Shown: in pieces, positions 1 to 8,559 of the stretch | Layout of the letters: every line of letters starts with the position of its first letter | How positions within the stretch are numbered: the first letter of the stretch is position 1 | Assembly: GCA_049974825.1 (NCBI GenBank) | Contig: JBNGDJ010000019.1 | Coordinates: forward strand, 1-29,625 | Direction: 5' to 3' | From: JBKHDT01 sp049974825 | GTDB lineage: Bacteria > Pseudomonadota > Gammaproteobacteria > Halothiobacillales > Halothiobacillaceae | DNA: 29,625 bases | The notes under the pieces: generated by a model | Told to the model about the DNA's origin: nothing | The model's input: the letters and a program-made list of their open reading frames with translations, nothing else | The model's database searches: none | Program-made: the position numbers and the translations under genes

Positions 1-1587
1 GATGCCGTCCCAGATGGTCACCGGCTCGCCGTGTTCGTCGGTCATCGGCTCGCGGGCGTCATAGTCGATCAGCGCATCGCGGCATTCGATATTGTGGAAG
101 TCCCTGAGGATCGGCTCGGGCAGTTCAAGCCGGCCGTGGATGCGGTAATGCCATTGCAGGTAGCCAATCCACAGCACGATCTCGGCGATGGCGGCAGCGC
201 GGGGGTTGATCTCCAGCCCGAGAAACTGGTGCGGGTCGACGGTCAGGCCCTCGGTGTCCAGGCTTGCCTGCCCGCCTGAAAGGTCGCGGATGAGGTTGAG
301 CACCTCGCCTTCGAGCCGCTTCATGTGTTCGAGGGCGACGTACAGAAAGTTTGCGCTGCCGCAGGCCGGGTCGAGCACGCGGGTGTTGCAGAGCCGGTGA
401 TGAAAGGCGCGCACTTCGTCCAGGGCGCGGTCGGGCTTGTCCTGCTGCAGCCAGGTTTCGGCGGCGACCTGCACGGTCTGCCACTCGGCCCGCAGCGGGT
501 CGATCAGCGTGGGCATGACCAGCCGCTCGACGTAGGCGCGCGGGGTGTAGTGGGCGCCGAGCTTGTGGCGCTCGCGCGGGTCAAGCGCGCGTTCTAGCAG
601 GGTGCCGAAGATGGCCGGCTCCACCAGGCTCCAATCCGCCCGGGCCGCGTCAATGAGCATCTGGATCTGGTCGGCATCCAGCGGGATCGGGTCGATCCCC
701 TGAAACAGCCCGCCGTTGAACCGGGGCAGATGCGTCATGAACTGGCCTTCGTAGCCGCCCCGGTTCATGGTGTGCCAAAGACTGCTCAGGGCGTCTGCCA
801 GTACCTCGGGGGTTTTCTTGATGCGCTCAAGCAGCTCGGTGAATTTGCCGCGCGGAAGCAGATCGACGTCCTCGGCAAACATGGTGAACAGGCAGCGCTT
901 GAGAAAATGCGCGACCCGCGCGACTTCGTACCCATCCTGCTCCAGCGAGCGGGCAAGCTGGGCAAGCTTGTTGCTGACCTGCCGGGTGACGCGGGCGGCA
1001 TGGCGGGCCGGGTCAAGGCTGTCCGGGTCCAGCCACAGGCGCCGCAGGCGATCCTGAATGGCGGGCTCGCGCAAGTCCGCCAGGCGGATGCGGTGGTGTC
1101 CCGGATCGGGAAAGGGCACGTAGCTGCCGCCGGAGCGGGTGAATTCGGCATAAAGCTCCAGCGACCGGCCGACATCGGTCACGACGATGAACGGCGGGCG
1201 GCCCTCGTCGGCGGGCAGCGCGCGCACGTACCGGTCGGCCTGGTTCTGGGCCGCGATCATGGCCTTGTCCCAGCCTTGGGTCTGAAGGTCCTTGCCGGTC
1301 TGCTTGGCTTCCAGCACGAAACAGCCGCGCCGGTACATGTCGATAAACCCGCGGCTGCTGCTGCCGTCCGGGTGCTGGAACCGGACGCAACGCTCGAAGA
1401 CGTAGGCATTTTCCGCGCCGTCCTCTGCGGCCGGTTCCGGCGGCGGCAGGTCCAGCAGGGCACACAACTCCGTCAGAAAAAGCTGGTAGTTGGCTCGCTC
1501 GGAGCCACCGGCATTGGCCCATCGGGTCAGGAAGGCATCCAGCCTGTCGGGATCGACCAGGGCGTCCTTGCTCGTTTGTGCACTCAT
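1..1587 (-). CDS. MmeI-like (type IIL) restriction-modification enzyme, N-terminal 529 residues, truncated by window edge
   Basis: The frame runs open from an ATG at 1587 to base 1, so the C-terminus lies outside the window. Residues 20-45 contain TRWANAGGSERANYQLFL, typical of the MmeI N-terminal domain. A PD-(D/E)XK nuclease motif follows: D83, then E93-A94-K95 in FVLEAKQ, with the same D(+10)ExK spacing as the MmeI catalytic residues. A helical spacer leads to an N6-adenine methyltransferase domain with motif X (LGAHYTP, residues 343-349) and SAM-binding motif I (LDPACGSANFLY, 405-416). The NPPY motif and the target-recognition domain would lie beyond the edge. In this family one chain both methylates one strand and cuts at a distance. 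The gene is divergent from the metal-efflux operon. An alternative is a large stand-alone adenine methyltransferase of a DISARM-like or other defence system, but the intact EAK motif favours a restriction enzyme. Confidence 0.82.
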   Translation of the reverse strand, partial: MSAQTSKDALVDPDRLDAFLTRWANAGGSERANYQLFLTELCALLDLPPPEPAAEDGAENAYVFERCVRFQHPDGSSSRGFIDMYRRGCFVLEAKQTGKDLQTQGWDKAMIAAQNQADRYVRALPADEGRPPFIVVTDVGRSLELYAEFTRSGGSYVPFPDPGHHRIRLADLREPAIQDRLRRLWLDPDSLDPARHAARVTRQVSNKLAQLARSLEQDGYEVARVAHFLKRCLFTMFAEDVDLLPRGKFTELLERIKKTPEVLADALSSLWHTMNRGGYEGQFMTHLPRFNGGLFQGIDPIPLDADQIQMLIDAARADWSLVEPAIFGTLLERALDPRERHKLGAHYTPRAYVERLVMPTLIDPLRAEWQTVQVAAETWLQQDKPDRALDEVRAFHHRLCNTRVLDPACGSANFLYVALEHMKRLEGEVLNLIRDLSGGQASLDTEGLTVDPHQFLGLEINPRAAAIAEIVLWIGYLQWHYRIHGRLELPEPILRDFHNIECRDALIDYDAREPMTDEHGEPVTIWDGI

Positions 1588-1672
1588 GGAAGGCTCATCG
1601 ATATGAAACGGACAAGCCGGGATTGTAGCAAAGGATCGAGGTAACCTGCTGGGTGCCCTCGGTCGCCTGCCT

Positions 1673-1689
1673 TTCAGGCTCAATTCAGG
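1673..1689 (+). promoter_or_regulatory. Candidate response-regulator half-sites upstream of the metal-efflux operon
   Basis: Two copies of TTCAGG start at 1673 and 1684, exactly 11 bp apart and about 45 bp upstream of the efflux-channel start codon. OmpR/PhoB-family regulators, one of which is encoded at the end of this operon, usually bind direct repeats with this helical spacing. I see no convincing -35/-10 pair beside it. The assignment is an inference from spacing and context. Confidence 0.25.
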
Positions 1690-1732
1690 AAACGCTGATT
1701 CAATGCGTCACGTCCAACTTACGGAGAAGGTC

Positions 1733-2965
1733 ATGTGCCGCATTCATCCCATCTGGTATCTCGCCTTGTTGGCGCTTGCCCTCGCGGGAATCCTCCCTGC
1801 CGCCCACGCCACGTCGCCCTTGACCGTGGATGAGAACCTGAATCTGGGCGACGTCACGGCAGCCGCCATGGCCCGGAATCCCGATCGTGCTCGATTCGAA
1901 GCCCTGCGTTGGCAGGCCGATGCACTCGAAAAACGCGCCAGAATCCCGCTCGACGGGCCACCGGCCCTGGAGCTCATCCACAAGACCGACGCATTGGCCA
2001 GCGACACCGGTTTGAGTGAGTGGGAATCGTCGATCGAATTTCCGCTGCGCCGTCCGGGCCTGCAGGCAGCGACCAAGCGTCGGGCCGAGGGACGTTTCGT
2101 CCTGGTCGATCGGCAGTCTGCCGCATGGCAGCTTGAGGTCGCGGGAACGGTCCGGGACCTGCTGGCCCGGCTGGCTCAGGCTGAGGAAAACGTCCGCCTG
2201 GCCCGTCAGGCGCTCACGACGGCCGAGCGGTTGCAGGCGCAAGTGCAGCAGCGGCTTGAAATGGGCGACGTGCCGCGCACGCACCTGATCCTGGCCCGGG
2301 AGGAAAGCTTGCAGCGACAGGCCGACCTGCGCCAGGCAACGCTGGCACTCAACCAAGTGGCCGAGGAATACCGCCAGGTGACCGGCCTGGACGCCTGGCC
2401 AGCCCAGTGGACCGAGTCTCCCGCCCCGGATGCCTCGCTGGAGCAGCATCCCGCCCTGCTTGCCGCCCGAGCCGATGTGCAGGCCGCCGAAGCCGAACGG
2501 GCCGTGATTCGGGAGCGCGGGCGATCGCAACCGACCGTTGGCGTGAACATTCGCCGGGAAGAGGTGGGGCGCGAAGCGATAGACAGCGTGGGCATCTCTG
2601 TATCCCTGCCGATCATGTTTGATCGCCTGCGCGCCCCGGATGAGGCAGGCGCCAGCCTGAGCGTGGTCGACGCTCATGCGCAGGCCTCAATGATCGAGCG
2701 GCACATCCATCTCGCTGTTGCGCAAGCTGCACAGGCTCTGGCGGCCGCTCGTGTTGAACAGAAACAATCGGCAGCGCATCGGGAACTGGCCGACGAAAGC
2801 CTCGCACTCGCCCGGCGGGCCTACTCGCTGGGGGAGATCGGACTGGCCGACCTGCTTCGCGTCCGTGAGCGTCAGCTTGCTGCCCAGCGTCGTGCCGCGA
2901 TGAGTCATGTCCAGCTGCAGCGCAGTATCGCCGAATACAACCAGGCCAGAGGGGTCATGCCATGA
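1733..2965 (+). CDS. CzcC/CusC-like outer-membrane efflux protein (TolC superfamily)
   Basis: This is the outer-membrane channel of a tripartite metal efflux pump, 410 residues. The start at 1733 is preferred over an in-frame ATG at 1703 because GGAG (1723-1726) sits 6 bases upstream and the product then begins directly with a signal peptide (MCRIHPIWYLALLALALAG, probably cleaved after AAHA). Two OEP-type helical repeats can be recognised; near the C-terminus YSLGEIGLADLLRVRERQLA is typical of CzcC-like channels. The body is rich in Ala, Gln and Arg, as expected for the long coiled coils of this fold. The stop overlaps the adaptor start by ATGA, indicating translational coupling. The exported metal cannot be told from this subunit. 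Confidence 0.9.
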   Translation: MCRIHPIWYLALLALALAGILPAAHATSPLTVDENLNLGDVTAAAMARNPDRARFEALRWQADALEKRARIPLDGPPALELIHKTDALASDTGLSEWESSIEFPLRRPGLQAATKRRAEGRFVLVDRQSAAWQLEVAGTVRDLLARLAQAEENVRLARQALTTAERLQAQVQQRLEMGDVPRTHLILAREESLQRQADLRQATLALNQVAEEYRQVTGLDAWPAQWTESPAPDASLEQHPALLAARADVQAAEAERAVIRERGRSQPTVGVNIRREEVGREAIDSVGISVSLPIMFDRLRAPDEAGASLSVVDAHAQASMIERHIHLAVAQAAQALAAARVEQKQSAAHRELADESLALARRAYSLGEIGLADLLRVRERQLAAQRRAAMSHVQLQRSIAEYNQARGVMP

Positions 2966-4098
2966 ATCGCCAAATGAAGAAAATGCTCGTTGGAGTCCTT
3001 GGGGGCGTATTTCTGTCCATTCCGGTTGCGCAGGCCGCGGACGTCAACATGAGCGCGGCTCAGATTCAGGCACTGGGTATCCAGACCGCCGCGGCTGAGG
3101 ATGCCAGCAGTGTCTCAGGGCACGCCTATCCGGCCGAGGTCCGTGTGCCACCGGCCAGCGAGAGTGTGCTCGCGGCTCCGGTTGACGGACTGGTTCAAGA
3201 AATCCGGGTTGCCGAGGGTGAATTTGTCGAAAGGGGAGAGCCGGTCGCGAGCCTTTTGAGTTCTGGCCTGGTGACGTTGCAACGCGACTACCTGGAAACG
3301 CGGGCGAGTTACCGCGTGGCGGCGCAAGCCCTGGAACGGGACCGTACACTGGCAGCCGAGGGGATTATTGCCGAGCGCCGGCTCAACGAGACGCGCGCAA
3401 CGTACGACCGGTCTGCTGCTCGTTTGTCCGCTTTGCGCCAGAGCCTCTCCCTTGCCGGCATGAGCGATGCGGCCCTTGATGCGCTCGATCGGACCCAGCG
3501 GATTGTCCCGCTGCTTGATCTTGTCGCCCCTCGCAGCGGTACCGTGATGGAACGCATGGTTACCGTGGGTGAACGGGTCAACGCCGCCTCGGCATTGATG
3601 CGGATCAGCGCCCTGGACACGCTTTGGCTGGAAGTCCACCTGCCAGTCGAGCGACTTCGCGACGTGCAAGCGGGCGATCGAGTGCGCGTCGTTGGTCTCG
3701 ACTTGCAGGGCGAAGTCACCCTGATTGGCAGCCGAATCAACCCGGATGATCAGACTGTCATGGTTCGCGCCCGACTGGCGTCGGCAGACGGACGCGTGCG
3801 CCCGGGGCAGTTCCTGCGCGTGCGTCTTGAGGGCGCGGCGCAGGCGAACCTGCTGCGTGTGCCGGGCGATGCGGTGATTCGCCAAGACGGGAACTTCTTT
3901 GTCTTCGTTGCTGCCGAGGGCGGCTTCAATGCCTATCCCGTGGAGCGTCTGGGCGAATCTCAGGGCTTGTTGACCGTCCGGGTAATTGAGGCCAGCGACA
4001 GGGCTGATCGCCCGCCATTGTCGGCTGGTGCGCATGTGGCGGTGAACGGCGTCGCCGCCATCAAGGGGTCCTGGCAGGGCATGGGAGGGGACGAGTGA
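2962..4098 (+). CDS. CzcB-like RND periplasmic adaptor (membrane fusion protein)
   Basis: A 378-residue adaptor linking the inner-membrane RND pump to the outer-membrane channel. It has a cleavable signal peptide (MNRQMKKMLVGVLGG..., cleavage likely after AQA). The lipoyl/barrel-sandwich half-motif APVDGLVQEIRVAEGEFVER lies near residues 72-91 and its partner APRSGTVMERMVTVGERV near 190-207, with a helical hairpin between them and a beta-barrel/membrane-proximal part after about residue 215. It lacks the Met-rich N-terminal metal site of CusB and the His-rich extension of some CzcB proteins, so the substrate stays open. It overlaps the upstream gene by 4 bases and abuts the RND start (stop at 4096-4098). 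Confidence 0.9.
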   Translation: MNRQMKKMLVGVLGGVFLSIPVAQAADVNMSAAQIQALGIQTAAAEDASSVSGHAYPAEVRVPPASESVLAAPVDGLVQEIRVAEGEFVERGEPVASLLSSGLVTLQRDYLETRASYRVAAQALERDRTLAAEGIIAERRLNETRATYDRSAARLSALRQSLSLAGMSDAALDALDRTQRIVPLLDLVAPRSGTVMERMVTVGERVNAASALMRISALDTLWLEVHLPVERLRDVQAGDRVRVVGLDLQGEVTLIGSRINPDDQTVMVRARLASADGRVRPGQFLRVRLEGAAQANLLRVPGDAVIRQDGNFFVFVAAEGGFNAYPVERLGESQGLLTVRVIEASDRADRPPLSAGAHVAVNGVAAIKGSWQGMGGDE

Positions 4099-7000
4099 TG
4101 CTGGCCTCTCTGATCCGGTTCTCACTCACGCAGCGCCTGTTCATTCTATTGCTGGTGACTCTGACCGCAGGACTGGGGGCACGCGCTTTCCTGAACCTTC
4201 CGATCGACGCCTTTCCGGATGTTTCCACGCCGCAAGTGAAGATCATCATCAAGGCGCCCGGGATGACGCCCGAGGAGGTCGAACAGCGCATCACAGCGCC
4301 CGTGGAGGTGGAGATGCTGGGCATCCCGGACCAGGAGATGCTGCGTTCTGTCGCCAAGTACGGCCTGACCGACATCACGATCGACTTTGCCGAAGGCACC
4401 GACATCTACTGGGCGCGCCAGCAGGTTGCGGAGCGTCTGAATGCGGTTTGGGCTGAGCTGCCGCCTGATGCGACCGGCGGAATGGCGCCGATCACCACGC
4501 CGTTGGGCGAAATGTTTATGTTTACCATCGACGGCGGTGATCTGTCCTTGACCGAGCGGCGCGCGCTGCTTGACTGGGTAATCCGTCCCGCGCTGCGTAC
4601 TGTGCCGGGCGTGGCCGAAGTCAACGCGCTGGGGGGGCATGTGCGCACCTTCGAGGTCACTCCCGACACAGAGAAAATGAGCGCGCGCGGCGTCACGCTC
4701 GACCAGTTGCGCACGGCGCTGGAGCGCAACAATCGCAACGATGGTGCTGGTCGAGTGCTGGATGGAGAGGAGGCCCTGCTGGTCCGCGTCGAGGGGGCCG
4801 TGACGCAGCTTGATGACCTGCGCGAGACTGTGGTGGCGATGACGCCCGGTGGCGCCCCCATCCACGTGGCTGACGTCGGCAGCGTACAGATCGGGAGTCT
4901 CACTCGCTACGGTGCGGTGACCAAGAACGGCGAGCAGGAAGCCGTTCAGGGGCTGGTATTGGGTCTGCGCGGGGCGAATGCCCGCGAGGTCGTCGCCGGT
5001 GTGCAGGCCAAACTCGACGAGCTCGGCCCCACTCTGCCGGAAGGCGTCACCATCAACGTGTTCTACAACCGCGGTCACCTGGTCGACCGCGCGGTTCAGA
5101 CGGTCACGCAGGCACTGGAAGAGGCGATCATCCTGGTGCTGATCCTTCTGGTGATTTTCCTGGGCAATCTGCGTGCGGCGATCGCCGTCGCCCTGATCCT
5201 CCCTCTGGCCGCTCTGATGACCTTCATTCTGATGGATCGCGTCGGCATGTCAGCCAACCTGATGAGTCTGGGCGGATTGGCCATAGCGATTGGCATGCTG
5301 GTCGACGCCGCCGTGGTAGTCGTCGAAAACATCGTTGCCCATCTGGCTCGGGAGAAAGGGGCAAAACGGTTGCCGCGGCTGCACGTGATCTACCGGGCCG
5401 TGCGCGAGGTCGCCGCCCCGGTGACTGCCGGGATCCTGATTATCGTGATCGTGTTCCTGCCGCTGCTCACCTTGCAGGGGCTGGAAGGCAAGCTCTTCAA
5501 GCCGGTCGCGCTCACTATCGTCTTCGCACTCGGGAGCTCTTTGCTGTTGTCCCTGACGGCCATCCCGGTGATCAGCTCGTATCTTCTGCGCAACGTGCCG
5601 CACCATGAGCCCTGGCTGGTGCGTCAGTTGCAGAGGTTGTACTCCCCGGCACTCGGCTGGTCGCTTGCCCACCCGAAGATCATCGGCGTCGTCGCCTTGG
5701 CGGCCTTGGGCGCTACGGCTGGGGTCTACACTCAGATCGGGAAAATCTTTATGCCCACCATGGATGAGGGCGACCTTATTGTGCAGCTTGAGAAGCTGCC
5801 CTCAATCTCGCTGGATCAATCGATCATGCTGGACAAGCGTTTCCAGGCGGTCTTGATCGAGCAGGTGCCGGAAGTCACCGGCGTGATCGCTCGCACCGGT
5901 TCGGACGAGCTCGGGATGGATCCGATGGGCCTCAACGAGACGGACAGTTTTCTGATCCTGAAACCACCCGAGCAATGGCGCTTCGAGACGAAGGAAGAAT
6001 TGGTCCAGGACATCCGCAGGGTGCTGGCCGACTTCCCCGGGATGGCGCATGCCTTCACCCAGCCTATCGAAATGCGAGTCTCGGAAATGCTCACCGGGGT
6101 GCGTGGAGACTTGGCAATCAAGCTTTTTGGCCCCGATATGGAGGTGTTGAACGAGCGGGCTCAGCAGATAGCACAGACCGTGAGGGGTATCGAGGGCGCC
6201 TCGGATGTCTTCTACAGTCGCAACGAGGGCGTGCAGTACCTCAAGATCACTGCCGACCGACAGGCCGCTGGTCGTTTCGGTCTGGCCATTGAGGAGCTCG
6301 AGACCCTGCTCCGAGCGCAACTTGAGGGAAAGAGCGTCGGTACCGTCTACGAGGGCATGCGCCGCACGCCGTTGATGATCCGCGGCAGCCGCGAAATTGC
6401 CGGGTCGCCCGAGGCCTTGCGCGAGTTGCTCGTCAGCCTCCCGGGAGGGCGCAAGGTGCCACTCTCGGCACTGGCCACGATCGACCAGGTAGAGGGCCCC
6501 GTCCAGGTCGAGCGCGAGCTGGGTGAGCGTTTTGTGGTCGTGGCCGCTAACGTGTCCGGGCGTGATCTGGTCAGTTTCGTCGAGGATGCCCGTCGGGCGG
6601 TTACCCAGGCGGTTTCCCTCGATACGGGCTATCGTCTCGCCTGGGGTGGCGAGTTCGAGAACCAGCAGCGCGCGGCCAAGCGGTTGGGTTTGGTCGTACC
6701 CGTCTCGGTCGGGCTGATCTTTCTGTTGTTGTTCACGACGTTCGGCTCGATCCGCCAGGCGATCCTGGTCCTGTTGAACATCCCCTTTGCACTGATCGGG
6801 GGCGTTTTTGGCTTGTGGATCTCGGGTGAATACATGTCCGTGCCGGCATCAGTAGGCTTCATTGCCCTGCTGGGTATCGCCGTACTCAACGGGGTGGTCC
6901 TGGTGAGTTATTTCAACCAGCTGCGTGCGCTGGGCATGTCACTCCACGATACGGTGGTTGAGGGCGCCAAACGACGTCTTCGCCCGGTGCTGATGACGGC

Positions 7001-7208
7001 TTCAATCGCCGCGTTCGGACTGATCCCGCTGCTTTTTGCGACCGGGCCCGGCTCGGAGATCCAGCGACCGCTGGCTGCCGTCGTCGTTGGCGGGCTGGTG
7101 ACCTCGACCTTGCTTACCTTGGTGCTGCTGCCCATTCTTTACCGCCGCTTCGGTGAGGCGTCAGCTCAAGCAGTTTCTACAGTTATCCCCGAGGAAGCCG
7201 AGTCATGA
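4098..7208 (+). CDS. Heavy-metal efflux RND transporter (HME family, CzcA/CusA-like)
   Basis: The proton-driven inner-membrane pump of the system, about 1036 residues, the usual RND length. I chose ATG 4098, overlapping the adaptor stop; GTG 4095 is one codon earlier and both are served by GGAGGGG. The first TM is followed by the conserved FLNLPIDAFPDVS and the porter domain (APGMTPEEVEQ). TM4 reads GLAIAIGMLVDAAVVVVENI (residues 394-412): the proton-relay acids D403 and E410 are present, but the first Asp of the CzcA DFG motif is replaced (AIG, A397). This resembles the AIG...VDAA pattern of Cu/Ag-type pumps, although the rest of the chain (e.g. GMDPMGLNETDSFLILKP) reads like divalent-metal CzcA-type pumps. 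Substrate is undetermined: Zn/Co/Cd/Ni or Cu/Ag. The DUF3240 gene overlaps its 3' end by ATGA. Confidence 0.93.
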   Translation: MLASLIRFSLTQRLFILLLVTLTAGLGARAFLNLPIDAFPDVSTPQVKIIIKAPGMTPEEVEQRITAPVEVEMLGIPDQEMLRSVAKYGLTDITIDFAEGTDIYWARQQVAERLNAVWAELPPDATGGMAPITTPLGEMFMFTIDGGDLSLTERRALLDWVIRPALRTVPGVAEVNALGGHVRTFEVTPDTEKMSARGVTLDQLRTALERNNRNDGAGRVLDGEEALLVRVEGAVTQLDDLRETVVAMTPGGAPIHVADVGSVQIGSLTRYGAVTKNGEQEAVQGLVLGLRGANAREVVAGVQAKLDELGPTLPEGVTINVFYNRGHLVDRAVQTVTQALEEAIILVLILLVIFLGNLRAAIAVALILPLAALMTFILMDRVGMSANLMSLGGLAIAIGMLVDAAVVVVENIVAHLAREKGAKRLPRLHVIYRAVREVAAPVTAGILIIVIVFLPLLTLQGLEGKLFKPVALTIVFALGSSLLLSLTAIPVISSYLLRNVPHHEPWLVRQLQRLYSPALGWSLAHPKIIGVVALAALGATAGVYTQIGKIFMPTMDEGDLIVQLEKLPSISLDQSIMLDKRFQAVLIEQVPEVTGVIARTGSDELGMDPMGLNETDSFLILKPPEQWRFETKEELVQDIRRVLADFPGMAHAFTQPIEMRVSEMLTGVRGDLAIKLFGPDMEVLNERAQQIAQTVRGIEGASDVFYSRNEGVQYLKITADRQAAGRFGLAIEELETLLRAQLEGKSVGTVYEGMRRTPLMIRGSREIAGSPEALRELLVSLPGGRKVPLSALATIDQVEGPVQVERELGERFVVVAANVSGRDLVSFVEDARRAVTQAVSLDTGYRLAWGGEFENQQRAAKRLGLVVPVSVGLIFLLLFTTFGSIRQAILVLLNIPFALIGGVFGLWISGEYMSVPASVGFIALLGIAVLNGVVLVSYFNQLRALGMSLHDTVVEGAKRRLRPVLMTASIAAFGLIPLLFATGPGSEIQRPLAAVVVGGLVTSTLLTLVLLPILYRRFGEASAQAVSTVIPEEAES

Positions 7209-7507
7209 GCCAAGTGTTGCTGACCCTGATTGCCCGCCCGGACGTCGAGGACGTCGTGGTCGACTGGTTGCTCGATCGTGATGACTTGTCGGGCTTTACC
7301 TCTGTGGCCGCGAGGGGGCACAGCCGTGCTCATGGTCGTTTCAGCCTGGCCGAACAGGTGACCGGTCATCAGCGTAGCGTGGTGTTTCACGTGCAGATCG
7401 AGTCGACCCTCGCAGACCCCTTGCTTGCAGCTATGCGCAGCGAACTTTGCGGCCTCGGTCTGCGATACTGGCTCGTCCCCCTGCTCGAAAGCGGAGCGAT
7501 CGAATGA
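7205..7507 (+). CDS. DUF3240 family protein, likely PII-like cytoplasmic accessory of the RND pump
   Basis: A 100-residue soluble protein with no signal peptide or TM segment. The opening SQVLLTLIARPDVEDVVVDWLL and the later SVVFHVQIES and GLRYWLVPLLESG agree with DUF3240, a small family found beside CzcA-type RND genes in proteobacteria. The alternating strand/helix pattern suggests a ferredoxin-like, PII/CutA-type fold. It starts inside the pump stop codon (ATGA) and its own stop overlaps the next start, so it is almost certainly made together with the pump. A role in sensing or modulating the transporter is plausible but unproven. Confidence 0.78.
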   Translation: MSQVLLTLIARPDVEDVVVDWLLDRDDLSGFTSVAARGHSRAHGRFSLAEQVTGHQRSVVFHVQIESTLADPLLAAMRSELCGLGLRYWLVPLLESGAIE

Positions 7508-7878
7508 CTGAGGCAAAAGAGATGATTCGGACAGCCCACCTTTCCCGATTGCGCGCGTTGTTGATCCCGGTGGCAATGTTGCCAGGACTGTTGCTCGTGG
7601 CCCCGGCAGGCGCCGACCACAACCAGGTTTTCGAGTTGCACCAGCGCGGCGAGATTCTTTCGCTGGCCGAGCTGATCAAGCTTGCCCAGGCCATTCATCC
7701 GGGTCAGATGGTGGAGGCACGACTGGACGAGGAGTACCTGATCTACGAGATCACGGTCTACGGTGAGGACGACGTTTACCACGAGATGTATTTCGATGCC
7801 CGGGACGGACGCCTTCTTTCCGAACACAAGGAGACCGAGGCATCCCTTCGTTCCGAACACCACAACGATGACGACTGA
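7504..7878 (+). CDS. Periplasmic PepSY-domain protein
   Basis: A 124-residue protein starting at ATG 7504, which overlaps the previous stop; an in-frame ATG at 7447 lies deep in the upstream gene and is rejected. A signal peptide (LRALLIPVAMLPGLLLVAPAGA) precedes a single PepSY-like domain: LAELIKLAQAIHPGQMVEARLDEE, then YLIYEITVYGEDDVYHEMYFDARDGRLL. The C-terminus is acidic and His-containing (EHHNDDD), which could bind metal. Small PepSY proteins next to two-component systems are thought to act in the periplasm as inhibitors or sensor-input partners. Only 3 bases separate it from the response regulator, suggesting it feeds metal or stress information to the kinase. Confidence 0.8.
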   Translation: MTEAKEMIRTAHLSRLRALLIPVAMLPGLLLVAPAGADHNQVFELHQRGEILSLAELIKLAQAIHPGQMVEARLDEEYLIYEITVYGEDDVYHEMYFDARDGRLLSEHKETEASLRSEHHNDDD

Positions 7879-7881
7879 TTC

Positions 7882-8559
7882 ATGCGATTGCTGCTGGCCG
7901 AAGATGATGACTCGCTGGGCGCCGACCTGCAGGCCCGCCTGCGCGAGCAGGGATATGCCGTCGACTGGGCGCAAGACGGAGTGGACGCCGCGTGGCTTGG
8001 CAGTGAAAACGTCCACGACCTGGTGGTCCTCGATATTGGCTTGCCCGGCAAGGATGGACTGGCGGTGCTGCGCGAGTGGCGCGCGCAGGGGCTCAACCAG
8101 CCTGTCTTGCTACTGACCGCCCGGGATGCCTGGTTCGAGAAGGTTGAGGGCTTCGAGGCGGGAGCCGACGACTACTTGGCCAAGCCGTTTCACTTCGAGG
8201 AGCTTTCGGCACGCCTGCGTGCCCTCTCGCGCCGTGCCAGCGAACGCCCCGCAGGCCTGATCCCGGTCAGTGACGGGCTGGTCATCGACGAAGCCCGCCA
8301 GCAGGCAGTGATCGACGGGCGATCGGTAGAGTTGACTGGCACCGAGTTCCGCCTGCTGCGCTACTTTGTTCATCACGCCGGCCACGTGCTGTCGAAGAGC
8401 CGACTGGCCGAACATATCTACGCATTCGACGATGACCGGGACCCTAATGTGATCGAGGCGTATGTCACGCGCCTGCGTCGCAAGTTGGGTCGCGAATCGA
8501 TCGAGACGCGTCGTGGTCAGGGATACGTGTTCAATCGCCATCCGGGTGGGCGCTCGTGA
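7882..8559 (+). CDS. OmpR/PhoB-family response regulator
   Basis: A 225-residue transcriptional regulator. The receiver domain (1-115) has the acidic pocket EDDD (8-11), phospho-acceptor D51 in VVLDIGLPGKDG, the switch Thr in LLLTARD and the conserved Lys in LAKPF. A winged-helix DNA-binding domain follows (about 125-220), with ELTGTEFRLLRYFVHHAGHVLSK and VIEAYVTRLRRKLG. It closely resembles the PhoP/QseB/CopR branch. The gene is second to last in the efflux operon and its stop overlaps the GTG start of the kinase. It probably controls this operon; the 11-bp-spaced TTCAGG repeat at 1673-1689 is a candidate target. Confidence 0.93.
   Translation: MRLLLAEDDDSLGADLQARLREQGYAVDWAQDGVDAAWLGSENVHDLVVLDIGLPGKDGLAVLREWRAQGLNQPVLLLTARDAWFEKVEGFEAGADDYLAKPFHFEELSARLRALSRRASERPAGLIPVSDGLVIDEARQQAVIDGRSVELTGTEFRLLRYFVHHAGHVLSKSRLAEHIYAFDDDRDPNVIEAYVTRLRRKLGRESIETRRGQGYVFNRHPGGRS

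Noticed and set aside
7447..7503. Upstream start for the PepSY gene
   Set aside because: It would overlap DUF3240 by 20 codons, while ATG 7504 gives a standard stop-start overlap and a proper signal peptide.
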